DNA of 64,000 nucleotides. Origin: Telopea speciosissima. Its lineage: Eukaryota > Streptophyta > Magnoliopsida > Proteales > Proteaceae. The stretch's first letter is position 1. Each line of letters begins with the position of its first letter. The stretch spans positions 55,360,593-55,424,592 of the forward strand of contig NC_057923.1 in the NCBI RefSeq assembly GCF_018873765.1. Direction: 5' to 3'. Position numbers and translations under genes: made by a program. The notes beneath the pieces are model-generated. The model had not been told where the DNA came from. It did no database searches and saw only the letters and a program-made list of their open reading frames with translations. This document shows, piece by piece, positions 34,459 to 47,915 of the stretch.

Positions 34459-34744
34459 TTAAAACATGCATGTAAGAGTGAAAAAAAAAAAACAAAAGAG
34501 TGAAGCTAAACTCTGGTGTTGTGGGGAAGTTTTTTCCTTAATCAAAATAATTATATTTATATACATATGGATGGAAGAATCGTTAAATGAATCCTTATAC
34601 ATAAAAATTACATCGTCATAACCTGTAATGTATGGAAGTTCTCTTAAAAAGTATTACTTAATAACCATTAAGAATTATTGGTTATATATAAATTGTGAAC
34701 TCAACTTAGGTTCTTTAAAATGTTATCAAATCATATGTATTAAT
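34459..34744. other. Intergenic, nothing recognised
   Basis: AT-rich with no supported feature. Confidence 0.5.
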
Positions 34745-34912
34745 AGGGAGAGGAATAGGTATGTTAGCGGTATACCGTATGCTAGCACCCTATGTATTTA
34801 TCTCTCTCTTCCACCCTTTGAAATGACTCCCTTACCCTTCAAAGGGAGGAAGAGAGAGAGAGAGATAGGATGCTCACATATGGTATACCGCTAGCATACC
34901 CAGTCTTTTCCA
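34745..34912. mobile_element. Fold-back MITE (GGTATACC core)
   Basis: Inner arms ggtatgttagcggtatacc (34759) and ggtataccgctagcatacc (ending 34900) are nearly perfect inverted repeats. They are followed inward by catcc/gctag and by tctctctcttcc/ggaagagagaga. A second pair of outer ends (gggagaggaata / ggaaaagactgg) resembles the ends of the element at 37273-37424. Confidence 0.75.
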
Positions 34913-35673
34913 TAATAATATTTCAAAATAATATTATATTGGGCCCCATCAAAACAATGAGATATAGAATTTTCACTTTATGTTCTTCGTTCATGAAGAC
35001 TGATAATAAGATAATATGATATCACCATACAGCCATACCATGCTGGATTAGTGAATTTAAAATGTCAAAGATAGCATTACTAAAATTAGTGGTAATATTT
35101 AAAATAAATTGTGATCCTACAAGCAAAAAAGATGTAGGATGAAGATGGGAGTCCCACCATTAAGATTTTCTTCCCCCCCCCCCCCCTTCCCTGTTCCCCT
35201 CTTAAACAAGTCATTTAACCATGAAATCCCATGAACATCTTTATGTACTTAATTGGCAAAATCTTTGCTTTTGTGGTCTTCATTTCTTAATCATAAGAGT
35301 TCTTACTAAACCCCAACTTGCTTAAAAAAAAATAAGAATTCTGTATAGATAGATAAAGAGAGAGAAAGAGTTGGGTCCAGGTTATATATTATGTCATGGG
35401 GGGTTTTTTGGTGGCCTCCAAGTACTGATAGGCTTTTGGTGTTTTATAATTTGCAAGGTAGTGTGGAATTCTGCATGGAAGTGTCATTTGTGTTTCAGTC
35501 CTCTCTCATTTGTTACTTTAGTTCGGTGCATAAACTCATCTATCCTCTTTCTTGGGTTTTTATTTTTCACATTTGGGCCCTACTGGGCCTCAAGACTGAT
35601 TCAACCTTGCCAAGATATTGCCTCCACCACCAACATCTTATCAAATGCACAACATCTTTCATGTGAGACTTTT
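34913..35673. other. Intergenic, nothing recognised
   Basis: Contains a C run at about 35174-35187. No gene seen. Confidence 0.45.
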
Positions 35674-35976
35674 TAGGGGTGTCAATCGGTCAGTTTGGAT
35701 CGGTTTCGGTGTGAGAATAGCTGTCTAAGGGTGCAATGATTTCGGTTTGGGTTGGATCTATAATGTAAATATATCCGTAAGTACGGAAAAATCATGTTTT
35801 TTTTATGAATTTTGGGTTGGTGTCGTTAGTTTCTTACAGAGTTATATAGGTTTCGGTGTCGTGAAACCCCAATCCGAAACTGATCCAATAGGCTTCATTT
35901 TTGTTCAGTTTGGGTCGGTTTTGGTCGGTACGGTCCAGTTTTGTTGGCTTAATTGGGCTAAGGTTTGACACCCCTA
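35674..35976. mobile_element. hAT-like MITE (TAGGGGTGTCAA type)
   Basis: 303 bp, with perfect 12-bp terminal inverted repeats TAGGGGTGTCAA .. TTGACACCCCTA. The interior repeats cggttt and ggtcggt words. I could not find a convincing 8-bp duplication. Confidence 0.75.
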
Positions 35977-36077
35977 GTTAAAGCATTAGTTATTTATCTC
36001 AAATCATTATCTAGCATGACAAGTATATATAGTTACAAGCCATGGAAGGCCCGGTTTGGGTTGAACTAGTTCATGAT

Positions 36078-36237
36078 CGAATTTTTATCCTCTCCTGTTA
36101 CAGCACGGTGCTATAACGCATCGTGCAGCACTGTAGAGGCCATGTGGCACAACGGGCCCCACATGGTGCACATGGCCTCTGCAGCCGCCGTACGATGCGT
36201 TACTGCACCGTGCTGTAACTGGAGAGGATAACGATTC
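36078..36237. mobile_element. Mutator-like fold-back MITE
   Basis: Left arm ttatcctctcctgttacagc and right arm gctgtaactggagaggataa pair, and the pairing runs almost to the centre (ggccatgtg/cacatggcc). Flanks gttcatgat (36069-36077) and gttgatgat (36238-36246) form a 9-bp duplication with one mismatch. Confidence 0.82.
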
Positions 36238-37113
<876 letters not shown>

Positions 37114-37272
37114 CCTATATATTTATATGGCTAGACACGCAGCATTTGCCACTTGATGACTTATATTGGGCTCAAGTTTCACTGATAGATAATTCAAGTC
37201 TCCCTTGTTATATCAGGTGCCAAATTTTAGATTAAAATAAGACTTTATTAATACATATGTAATAAAAATCTG

Positions 37273-37424
37273 GGGAAGGAATAGGCACAATGTCCGCTCT
37301 AGGTAAATTAGTGGGTGAGAGACACATAGGAGGGACAAGAGAGGTCTTTTATCTAGGAGAGAGAGAAAGGCAGATGTACACATGTTGGACACCCTGACAA
37401 CATGCCCAGTCTTTACCCTTAAAG
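37273..37424. mobile_element. Probable MITE with weak inverted ends
   Basis: Ends ggaaggaataggcacaatgt and (reverse complement) ggtaaagactgggcatgttg pair imperfectly and resemble the outer ends of the 34745 element. The middle is purine-rich (gagagagaaagg). No duplication was identified. Confidence 0.5.
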
Positions 37425-38057
37425 TTTAAAAATAAACAGATTTAAAACTTTAATTTTAGACCGATATTTTAAATCATGGAAGAGAAGATAAGAGAAAATT
37501 TTCTTTTAAATACATAGTGGATCATATAATCAAATAGAACAATCATCTTAACGTGCGAATTGCACATTGTCTTCTTTCCATCCAACAGTTTGAATTTTGT
37601 TATTTAACTACACCATGACAAAAATTTTGGATCATCTTATTTATTTATTTAGTTGGGTTCTGGATGATTATGAATTATGAAGTGTTTGGGACCCTTGTAG
37701 GTATATAAAAGTAGACATCATCATGGATGCCCTAAAGGAGAGGAAAGTCAGGAAGGCCTTTATTTAATTATATGTTCCTTGTGAGGTATATAAAAGGTAT
37801 CATCATATATTTCTTCACTTTATGTTAAGAAATAAGCAGGTTTCCTTCCTCATGCTAAGGATTCAGATTAAATCATCATGACTTTCTAATTAATTTAATC
37901 CCATGATTAAATTTTTATTTACTTGAATTACAACAAGATGGAAAAGAAAGAAATTAAATTTTTATTTACTAATTGATCCCATTTTGGAAAAATATTTTAC
38001 TGTTTATTAATCTTCATCCTTTATTTATTTGTTTTTGTCAAAAAAGATTCCTTCACT
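37425..38057. other. Intergenic, AT-rich
   Basis: No supported feature. Confidence 0.5.
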
Positions 38058-38066
38058 TTGCTTGTA

Positions 38067-38234
38067 GGATCAGGATCGTCTCCAGGGAGCAGGGAACGCC
38101 CAGGGTGCTACCAGCCGTTAGGCTGTGCCATACACATCCCTAAGTGTGCACCGAGATGTGTACAACACAGTTCAACCACTGGATGCCCCTGGCAGCACCC
38201 TGGGCGCACACCTCCCTGGAGACGAGCTAAATTG
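38067..38234. mobile_element. Mutator-like fold-back MITE
   Basis: Arms cgtctccagggagcaggg..cgcccagggtgctaccag and ctggcagcaccctgggcg..ctccctggagacg pair over about 40 bp. Flanks ttgcttgta (38058-38066) and ttgcctgta (38235-38243) look like a 9-bp duplication with one mismatch. Confidence 0.78.
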
Positions 38235-38243
38235 TTGCCTGTA

Positions 38244-41200
38244 AGTTTAACCATTCTTCCACCATGTCAAGAGAGCATCAAGTGGATTTCTCCTTCTTCT
38301 TCTTCCTTTTGTGTTTTTGGCAATCAAAGTGTGGGGTTTGTTCCCTTATTGGAAGTCTGAACCCTTTTAAGTAAATAATGGGATTAGTTGAGGTCAACCA
38401 CGCAACATGATCGCAATGAAATCTCATCTTTGGTATGCATTTTCCCTTCTGTTTTATATTCTTCAAAGAAATTGATGATAAGAAATATATAAACAAAGAA
38501 AATACAAGTTCATTGGGATTGGTTCATGTGAGACAAAAATTTCAAACCTTATAAACTTGTTTTTCAACATCTCAAGCTCAGCTTAATTAGTTGTTTACTT
38601 GGAGAATTGGATCTAAAGTTTAATTAAAGACTTTCATTACTAATAAGTGCTTGTATTTTTAAAGGCAGGTCACCTTCATTACATGTTTGATAACATATAA
38701 TAAGTGCCATTTAATAATTTGACCTGTCCAAGCATAAACAAAAGGGTTTGACAGCCATGGTTATCAGCAGTTCAGCATTTCAAGGAGGAAATTAAACTAT
38801 ATGATTGAGGTTTACCCTTATTATTTTTTTTTTTGGGTGAGTAAATAAATATATTAAATCTCAAAGGAAGGAGAAAAAAATATTTCAAGGCAAAGGTGTC
38901 ATCAAGAGGCACTAAGTCTCGACAAACAAAGAGAAAAACAATAACAACAAAAAATAGCAACTCAAGGAATACTGAAGAATCAAAATTGGAACGTTGCAAA
39001 ACGAGCTCACATTGTGATCTTCCAAAGGACATCAGGACATCAGATTTTTCAATCAGCTGAGAGAAGAAAATAAGGGGTAAACCTAATATGGTGACTCTTC
39101 CTCCTATGCCAAGCAGAGACTTGAGTGTCTTTTCAATGAAGCTCCTCTTCTTGCTTCAAATTTGGTGTTTCCTCTAAATTGTCAACATGATGGACCACCT
39201 CCTCAGCATGCATTAACTCTGGATCTTCCACTTGAGAGAGATCAACTAAGGAGACTACATGCCAGTCGTCTAAAATATAAAGGAATGATTTTCCCTCGAT
39301 CATCTGACTCCAAACTAGTCCTACACGGAATGGCGTTGTCATCCATATTGAAAACCCGAGTCATGTCATCAATCGGTTAATTCAAGATATCAATCATTAT
39401 AGTCTCATTGTTTGGGATCAGTACTCTAGAGATAAGACAACGAACTTCATAAGGGTATTAAGCATATCCCACCTCACCCTCAAAAGATCAACATTTTCTT
39501 GAAAGAGAAGTGCACTAGTGCGATAAAACGATATTGTATATATATAGGACGGCAGCAAAGTCATTTCATGTGAAAAGGAAAAATATAGACACAAAGGTGC
39601 TAGTTTACACCACCCCGGTGATTCATAGAACCTTTCCCCATATTTCATAATAGGATACATGCAAATAGTTGGGATCTTTTAGAAGTCTTACTAATATTAA
39701 AACAAGAAAATTAATATTTTAGAATTGGAGGAAAATTATGGATTCTAAATTCTATAATCAAGATTTTCTTATTTGGAAGATAGCGAAAACCTCTTAATTT
39801 GACTTTTCTATCATGGTTCTCCAAATTTTTTTGGCTATTTGAAGTTTTCAATTCCATAGAGGGAATGGAATCCTTGCACGCCTATAGCAAGACCCCATTC
39901 TTAAGCAGCCTTAGCAATTGCCATGTGATCATATGGTTGAGTTCTAAATTTGGTGAACATGTTACCGCATCATCCTCTATTCATAAATAAAATTTTATGC
40001 CAACATGATATTTCCATATGTCAATACAAAGGTTTAAAAATGTTTTAGAAGTCTGGGACTATACTCAATAGAAACTCAGTTAATATAAACTATTGGATAA
40101 TTGAAGAAAACTGTGAGCCATATAGCTGGGATATGAATCAACTTTGACAAATGGCATGTTAGGAGGCTTTCAAATGTATTCAACGGTTAGCCTATCAAAT
40201 TATTTATCGACAAGATTAAAAAGTGGTAAATATGCGAGAAACATTTTTCTATATATAATTATTTCATCCAGAGAGAGAGATTCTTAAATTGACTATATAG
40301 AATGGCAGAAGCGTTGACCCCATATTTTATAAGAAAAAAAAATTTTAAATTAGTCCCATATTTGTAAAAAAATAAATTAAGTTGCTATTCTTTTAGATTA
40401 GTAAGGTCTTTTAATTTTGTTGAGGTATTTTTAATTTGGTTGTTCGATGTTTTTGTAGCACTCTAGTTTCTCTTCTTCTCTTTAATGAATATATTTAACA
40501 TTTTTCTAGCAACAAATAAACAAATACATAAAGTAGCCCTCATGTAATTCAACCTAAGGCTTATCCTAATAATTTGGGGAAAAATATTATTGTAACTAAA
40601 ATGGTGAACTAAGAAGTTGTAATTTTACTTTTCTACCTTTTTAAGATAATACATTTTTTTCTTCAATGAGGGTAAATTTTGTCATTTCACATAAATACTG
40701 CATTAAATAACTTTCAACTTTTTAACACTTATATTAAATAACTTTTGAGAATAAGATAGGGGCAATTAAAAGAAGTTACAATTTCTAATTAGTTCACCAT
40801 TTTAATGACAACAAGTTGCACCCAATAATTTAACACTGGATGATAGTGGAGGGGGCAATTAGGAAATTCACCACGTATATGTAATTTTGCATATATGTTT
40901 TCAAGGTCCAATCAAATGGCCCAAGTACGCATATATCTGTAACCAATAACCTATTACTCTATCCATTGTGACTCCTATTTCAATCCATGGCTACTAGACT
41001 ATTAGTGAATTGTGTTTGGTTTCAATTCGATTCAAGATATTGAAGGTAGAAATCAGAATCAAACCATTTATTAAACAATTTCAATATCCCAAATCCAAAC
41101 CATTTAGTAAACGATTATAGTTAGACGGTTTTATTGGTTTGAATTTCATTTTTATCATCAATTCAAATTAACAATTTTGGTCCAATTGAGAATGAACCTA

Positions 41201-41548
41201 TTTTTGTTGGGCTTTAACTATGAGAGATTTAAAAAAATAAAAACAAATTATATTAATTTACTTGAAGTAAATCCACTACAAAACACTAAAAACCGTATAT
41301 AAAATGCTAACACTAACTCATTTTTTAATCGGTTTAGTATGTATAATTGGTTTAATTACATACAGGTTCTAATCAATTCAAATACAAATTGTAACGTTTA
41401 ATAAATAATTTTTTTACTTTTTGAACTCAAAGTGAACCAATTAATAAATGATTTATCGGCTTCAATTTTAACAGTTCAATTCAATTTCGATACACAATTT
41501 CAGTTTGCAATTGACACCCTTACAGCGTATTACTGTCATGTGAAAGGT
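38244..41548. other. Intergenic, 3.3 kb without a supported gene
   Basis: Mostly AT-rich. Open frames (for example 39133-39342 and 39418-39660, minus) have no recognisable family and no second copy. Short repeats of ttcaattcaa type at 41000-41500 may be a decayed hAT-like element ending ttgacaccctta, but a left end could not be fixed. Confidence 0.4.
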
Positions 41549-41556
41549 AACTTACC

Positions 41557-41979
41557 TAGGGCTGCAACAGGGTCGGGTTAGACTGGGCCTTTTAAAACCC
41601 CAACCCAACCCTAAGTCTCCTTAGCTGGGTTCAGGCCCGACCCAGCCCTAACAGGGCCAGAAATATCTAAGCCTGACCCACCCTCAGGGTCGGGCCGGGC
41701 CGACCCTGATTGGCCCTGATAATGGGGAGGGAGGGAGATATGCATGGGCTGTGCAGGTTAGGAAAGGGAGATGCATGGGCTGGCCAGGATGGGAAGAAGA
41801 AAAAAGAAGAAGAAGACAGGGTCGGGTTGGGCCAGGCCGGGCTTAGCCCGAGGCATCAACCCTAACTCTGGGCCAGAAATTCTCAACCTTGACCTACCCT
41901 TAGGGCCAAGATATCTCAACCCAGGCCTTGTTCGGGCTCAGGACAGGTTCAGGTCGTCAGAGCCAAACTTGCACCCCTA
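41557..41979 (+). mobile_element. GC-rich hAT-like element, copy 3
   Basis: 423 bp. Ends TAGGGCTGCAACAGGG and CCAAACTTGCACCCCTA. Flanks aacttacc (41549-41556) and aacttaac (41980-41987) give an 8-bp duplication with one mismatch. This is the best-defined member of the family also found at 1691-2339 and 2454-4107. The body contains tggccctgat and cagggtcgggttgggcc words. Confidence 0.8.
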
Positions 41980-42290
41980 AACTTAACCAATTACACTTTT
42001 TACTGGTATGACCAATATCATGTATGGCAAGTACAAGTTTTAAAAAATATATTTTTTAATTTCATAATTAAATATATAATTATAATCAATTATTTCTGTT
42101 TCAAGTTGGTTAAACCAGTCCAGGTGGTTAGGTTAAGCAAGTGAGTATGGGCTTGGGCTCGGTTAGAAGATGTGCAAGCCCTTGAAGTCCAAGATCCATG
42201 CCCAAGCCCAGGTCATTTGATAATTAAGCAGCACGCTATCAAATGTAGTCATGGTAGGTTAGGCTGAAAATTGTCACCCCCAGGGGTAGC

Positions 42291-43418
42291 TATGGCATGA
42301 AAATTGGGGTCAAATCCAAGGTCCATCAACTCAAATCCGTTTATATGGATTTGGATCATATAACTCCATCTTATATCCGAATTCTATTCAAGTAAGACAA
42401 CTCAAATGCATCAAAATGGGGCGGGTCAAATCCAATATCCATCAAATCAAATCTGTTTAATATGGATTTTGTTGTGACAGATTCTGACTCGAGCTGTGGT
42501 CTACCTGGTCGGGTCATCCTGCACAAGTAAACAACAGAAGACAAAGAAGTGCCGGCCTGAGCCGATTAGTACACTCCGATGCCTAAGTCAGAGCCGGTTA
42601 GTACACTCCGATGCCTAAGTCAGAGCCTTTAACAGATAATGTTCCCAAGCTAAAAACTTGAGCAAAAAGGATTGGTTGGGGTCCCCTTACCTTGGTTAGG
42701 CGTGTCTATTTATAGGTTCTAGATTCTAGACGATATTCGAGCTTTGCTTGATTCTAGATGATAGTATTGATTTCATGTAATCCTAGGTGGCACGACCTCT
42801 GGTCGACACGTGTAGCGATTAGGGTCATGCCAGAATCATGACTGTAGTCATGCTGAAAGCGTGATTTTAACCTAATCGAGGTCCTCGGTTGGGTTGGGTT
42901 AGTTAACCATATCTACTTCTGGCAGGGTTGAATTATCCTGAGGTCATATTCCCGACCCGAGTTCTGGGTGAATATGCTTGGTGTCTGGTTTGGTTTTTAC
43001 ACGTGTTGCTTGAGAGTTGGTCAAGGTGAATTATGGCTCATCAGATTTGAATCATAATTCCATATGTAATTTTATAGCCGGATTGGATTTAGGTCAGGCA
43101 ACTCAAATCTCAATCGGTCATGCCTAGATGAAGCCCCGATATGTCCTTTGCTAGGAAAGTCACCGAAAATGACCAGGGTTGTGGTGGTCACTTCGTGCAC
43201 CCCTGTGTTAGGGTGCAAGGGCGGCATGTCTAGCATGACCAGGTGGCATTCTTTCTCTCTCTATATATAGATGCATTAGAAATTTAGGTCAGATTTGGAT
43301 CCACCATTATGGACTTGAGTCGGATTCCGATATGGATCCCATCTTTTTTTCTTAGTAAAGAGGATCTGGATATGGATTCAAGTTTATCTAGCCCAAACCC
43401 AACCCATTTCATGCCCTA
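42291..43418. mobile_element. Candidate hAT-like element interrupted by a solo LTR
   Basis: Left end tatggcatgaaaattgggg and right end (reverse complement) tagggcatgaaatgggttgg are imperfect inverted repeats. The outer parts share ggatttggat/atccaaatcc words, while 42470-43043 inside it is a solo LTR. No target duplication is secure, so this is a moderate call. Confidence 0.45.
42470..43043 (-). mobile_element. Solo LTR with target duplication GATTT
   Basis: 574 bp with TG..CA ends (minus strand TGATGAGCCA .. TCACAACA). Flanked by GATTT at 42465-42469 and 43044-43048. A minus-strand CTATAAATAG near 42713 is a credible promoter TATA box. It contains two tandem copies of a 32-bp unit (ggttagtacactccgatgcc.., about 42561-42628). 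No internal region remains, so it arose by LTR-LTR recombination. Confidence 0.85.
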
Positions 43419-44024
43419 GAACCTAGAGGTAGCCCATCCAACTTGGGATTTTACCAGACTGGGCTGAGATAGCTCAGCCCAACCCATAATTTTGTACTTC
43501 TATTGGGCTTTGACAAGACTGATCGGGCCATGGGCTGCCCACAACCGAGTTCCATCCCTAATGGCGGCTAAGTAGGGAGTGAAAAATGAGACTGGGACCT
43601 CTTATCGGATTAGTATTGGTTTTTATTTTTAGAAATTGAAAAAGACTGAAACCAATGGTTTGGACCAAAGACAAAATAAAAACTGACAAAAAAACCAAGA
43701 TTTATTTACATTTTTTTTCTTCTTTTTTATAAGATGAAAAACCAAGATTGGACCGATAACAGACCGATAGAGATCTGTTAAAAGAAATCGAAACCGGACC
43801 AATCAATATCGGTTTTTGAATTGAGCTTTTGCAAAACGAACTCCTTATCGACCTGAAATCATACCAAACCAATATATGAAAACGTAAACAACCAAAACTG
43901 GACCGAATCGACTATTTCACACCCTTATGGTAAAGTATCACATTGATTCGCTGGCTCATCCATGATCCAAACAATGAATAGCTGCCATAATCCTCTATAT
44001 AGTTGGGGGAGGGGGGGGGGGGAA
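43419..44024. other. Intergenic, nothing firm
   Basis: Contains the words aaaccggaccaatcaatatcgg and a possible decayed MITE end (tatttcacaccctta near 43910-43926), plus a G run at about 44007-44022. No gene. Confidence 0.4.
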
Positions 44025-44172
44025 ATTATCATCTCCATTTATCTGTCCCTCCATTTCATCTAATAGGGAGAGAGTAGACCCCACCGGGGTAGTGTGTTCG
44101 AGCAGGGAGTAAGGTGGTTATTTTCACCCCCTATGAGAGAAAATGGAGGGGCAGATAAATGGAGACGATAAT
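44025..44172. mobile_element. Fold-back MITE
   Basis: Arms attatcatctccatttatctg and cagataaatggagacgataat are almost perfect inverted repeats, extended by tccctccattt/aaatggagggg. A partial copy lies upstream of AZG1 (21207-21325). No clear target duplication. Confidence 0.8.
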
Positions 44173-44369
44173 GATCGATCTTTACCCTAATACCCTACTC
44201 TAAATGGTCAGGTAAGGGTTTGCCCTCACCCTTAAGACCTTAGATGATATTATAACTGGTGATGACTAGACGAGTGAAGCTTGGTAAAGTCTTAAAAGTA
44301 TTCTTTTAGCCTTTTGGCTTGAAAATTCAAATGGGCAATGAATTAGGGGTTTAAAAATTACATATTCGA

Positions 44370-44494
44370 CAGAGTTTTTCTCTACCCATGGTGAATGGGA
44401 TCTCATTCACCGAGGGGCGCGTTAAAACATACCAAAACCTTAGAATGGTGAATGAACCGTCTTCTATGGGTGGAGGAAAACTTTGTCCTTAAGG
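44370..44494. mobile_element. Fold-back MITE
   Basis: Left arm gacagagtttttctctaccc and right arm (reverse complement) gacaaagttttcctccaccc are inverted repeats, with a second inner pair cattcacc/ggtgaatg. Boundaries are approximate. Confidence 0.65.
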
Positions 44495-46049
44495 AAGTCT
44501 TTTCCCTTTTTTATACGGTGCTGAAATATTTAATGGCTCATATTAGTTTGAAGGAATGACTTATTCAATGATAATGGTATTAAATATTAGGAGTATGGCG
44601 TATAACAGGGTTTGCAATTTTGTTTGATGGTCCACATTTTTTTTGGAAGTTTTTGCTTTCCTTATGCCATGTATTTTGTCTCTAAGTGGTGTTGTAAAGT
44701 AGCATGGTTTCAGGGTAATTTGTAAAACTTAAAAACCTTTGTCACACTAAATTCAATTTTGTTAGTTTTGGAGAAATTTCTTATACTCTCCCTCCCCCCC
44801 TCCCAAAAAAAATAAAATTTGTTATGGGTTTTTCATTGATGCCTGTCAAGTGGTAGATTAAATTAGACCACGAAAAACATTGGCCATGTGGCGATTAAAT
44901 GGGCTTTGAACTTTGTGGATAGAAAGACCCTAATAATGTCCACTATTTTCATGTCAACGTTTTAATCCAAATGAAGTTTGCCAAGTAGCAAAATAGAACT
45001 TTGAAAAATCTAGGATCTTGGGATAAGCTACAGTGGTTCTTGATCTGAAGCACATTGACGATGACCACAAGATGCCACTTCTTAAGGAGCTTTAAAGAGT
45101 GTGGAAATGAATTGTTGTTACGAACATGAATGTATATGGAGGGTGTATTTGATTGAATTGACTACGAAATTTGGCACATGGCTAAATCATACTATGTCCT
45201 CTCTCAATCCAAAAAACCACATCTCCTAATTTTATAGCACAATTAGGGTAAGCCATGTTGAGAGGCGGCCTCTCAACATATGCTCGTGTAAATGACTATA
45301 GTTACTTATTTAGGGTGTATATTTCTTGATCGGCTCACTTAGTCCAAGCTTATCTATCACACTGAATGCCAAATAAGACCCAAATTTTATAACTAGGTAA
45401 AACCCAAGGTTTTCTACCCACATGTCAAGTTACAATTCAATACAAGTTGATCAAGCAAGAGGGATATATATGGGAATGTATTCTTATATTTAAAGGGTAT
45501 ATTGAACTTGGATATGAAATTTGACACTCGACCAATCTAGATGTGACCCTATCTGTTCAACGATTGTCACATCATCTTGCCACATGGTAAAACTAGATGG
45601 TCCATCATCGCAAGCTTTTTCAAGATTGGACCACCAAGAGGGCATTGTCTCATTTATTTATTTAGTATTTTTTTTCTTCAATATTGGAATAAAGGTTATT
45701 GCATTTACGGTGTTGTAAATTTTAGCAGGATGGATGGCTTGATTTGATCTCTTCAAGGGTTAATGTAGCCAATTTGAAGTAATAGAGAGCTAATGTAGCC
45801 TTTTAATTGGTTACTAGTCAAATTTTGCATTTCATATATAAAAATCACAATTTTCATTATTATTATTATATGATATGATACAAGGATATCAACTTAGAAT
45901 AAAAGAATAAAAAAGAAAACCAGTCTCCTTATTTAAGGTTTCCCTCCGGCAAGATTCATTAATCCTACAATAATCTATATTTTGGGTCCATATCGTAAAT
46001 GAAAATTCTTTTAATTAGATGTATTTATTTGAGCTTAGTCTATAATTTT
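44495..46049. other. Intergenic, nothing coding
   Basis: Contains a short perfect hairpin at about 45259-45281 (tgttgagagg-cgg-cctctcaaca). The rest is AT-rich with no recognised gene. Confidence 0.5.
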
Positions 46050-46545
46050 TTTTGTTGGTAGAAAATAAAAAGTCAATTAAAACTACAAAAGGATAAATAT
46101 CAAAAGATTTATAAGTTCTAGAACATCTTGCTTGAACAGCAAGATCATGAGCTAAACAGATTAAACATCTATTTGGTTTAATTACATTTATGTAAGGAAA
46201 GTTTGTCAAAATAGACTTGATATCCTACAAAAAGGTAAAAAGTTCCCACGACCACTGTTGAGAGTCTTTGTTCGATCCATTGCACCAGGTCACTGCAATC
46301 AGTCCAGATGAAAATGCCTTATAATTTGTACTCTTCTATGTTTTATAGTCTCTTGAAGAGCCCCTTTGCTTTTGTCTCTTGCGCTGTCTTTGCATAATTA
46401 AACTCTGATAAAGTCAATATAAATATCCGTTAAATGGAAAATAACAGCAGCTCACGAGTATCATCTTTGAAACTTCCATCACAAATTATAAGGGTGGCAT
46501 TTGGTGGGGTCAGAGATTGAATGAATTCAAGAGTAATAGGAGATT
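46050..46545 (-). pseudogene. L1-type LINE RNase H remnant
   Basis: Minus-strand translation in shifting frames gives LIICDGSFKDD (first catalytic Asp), LSEFNYAKTAQETKAKGLF (Glu region), IFIWTDCSDLVQWIEQRLS (second Asp) and CLAHDLAVQARC (terminal His/Asp region). This is a plant L1 RNase H domain with stops and a frameshift. The rest of the element is missing. Confidence 0.75.
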
Positions 46546-47762
46546 TGGGGGTTGTGGCATCACTTGTGTTATTGGTAGTCTAAAATTTTCATAATACTAG
46601 AATTAGTAGTAGTATCCACCAAAAGAGGATGAATGGTTTTCAAATTTTATGTAACAATTAACAATGGACAATGTGAGTGTTGCTAAAGACAGTTTAGAGA
46701 ACCTTGAAAAGATAAAATGATAAAATATAAGTAAAAGCACAAAATGGCTAGAAGCATGAAATGAAGCACTTTTATGTATCTCTATGTCTACTTTTTATTT
46801 TTTTGGTAACAATCTATCTAAAGTCTACTTAATGAGGGTTTTGTAGAAGGCATTCTTATCCTCCTTTATTTTGCTTCATGGAGAAGAATATTTCCAAAAG
46901 TGATGGAGGTGGAAAGGTGATGCGTGTTGCATGTTTGCTGATTCAAATTTTGGTTTAGGGTTTAATGCAACCCCATTCCATCTAGATTATTTATTTTGGG
47001 AAATGGGTAGCTGATCCGGATTCTTTTATCTTTTAGAGAATTTTCTATTTTGGCGTCATGGGAAAACTTTTTCATTCTATTTATTTCAAAATTTTATCAT
47101 TGTTTTATACAAGAAATGTGTTCTATACCAGGTTTAAGTGTTTAACAATATGTCATTATAAGCATCTTAAACTCGATTTGTTAATGATTTTTACCAAAGC
47201 TTAATTGATACATAATCCATGTCAAAAAAAAATAAAAAATAGTAATAATAAAGGCCCATGTAGTGACAAGGTCTTAAATTTGATTAGGTAAAAAGAATGC
47301 TAACCAAATCGCTTACATGGTTCTTGTGTCTAATGTTTTTATGCGTAAAAAGATCGTTTATTTAGTGGGCGTTCCCAATGCAAGATAGGCCTGATGGCTG
47401 ACAGTTTGTCCGATCGAATATTGTGACTGATCGATAATTGAATTTTTTATAACCCTATTAGCCAATTTAATTCAATTTTACTTGATTATGGCCCTTTTTT
47501 TTTGTTTTTTTTGTTTTTGGGTAGACGATTATGGCCCATTTAAAGAGATAGTCAATTAGTTCGTCTAAAATCCAAACCTTTAATCTAATTACGGACCGAT
47601 AACTAACCGATCAAATTAAAACATGTCCATGCCCTAGCGTATGAGGCCCAATTACCTAAATAAAAAAAAATCAATATGATCGAGGCCTTAAATCAGTGAT
47701 GACCGATTAGGCCTGATCGAAACCAATCGAGCCTGATCAGTTGCCACCCCTAATGCATATAA
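46546..47762. other. Intergenic, nothing firm
   Basis: AT-rich. About 47380-47755 reads taggcctgatgg..ttgccaccccta and may be a decayed hAT-like element. No gene. Confidence 0.4.
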
Positions 47763-47915
47763 GGGAGAGAGAATGCTGCTTGATCGCATAGGCCCTACAC
47801 CAACACGGCTTAACGTCCAACATGGGGGTAGGGTGGTCATTTTGCCACCCCTGTGTGGGGTGGGGGGGAGGCGGGGTAGGGCGCGCACGACCAAGCAACT
47901 GTTCTTTCATCTTCC
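47763..47915. mobile_element. Fold-back MITE
   Basis: Left end gggagagagaatgctgcttg and right end (reverse complement) gaaagaacagttgcttggtc are inverted, continuing into ..ccctac. Belongs with the 34281 and 36946 elements by its ends. The middle is G-rich. Confidence 0.7.

Noticed and set aside
39133-39342. Minus-strand open frame rich in Glu/Asp/His
   Set aside because: Short, no recognisable motif, no partner sequence. Chance open frame most likely.
42561-42628. CRISPR-like or satellite array
   Set aside because: Only two copies of a 32-bp unit, inside a solo LTR.
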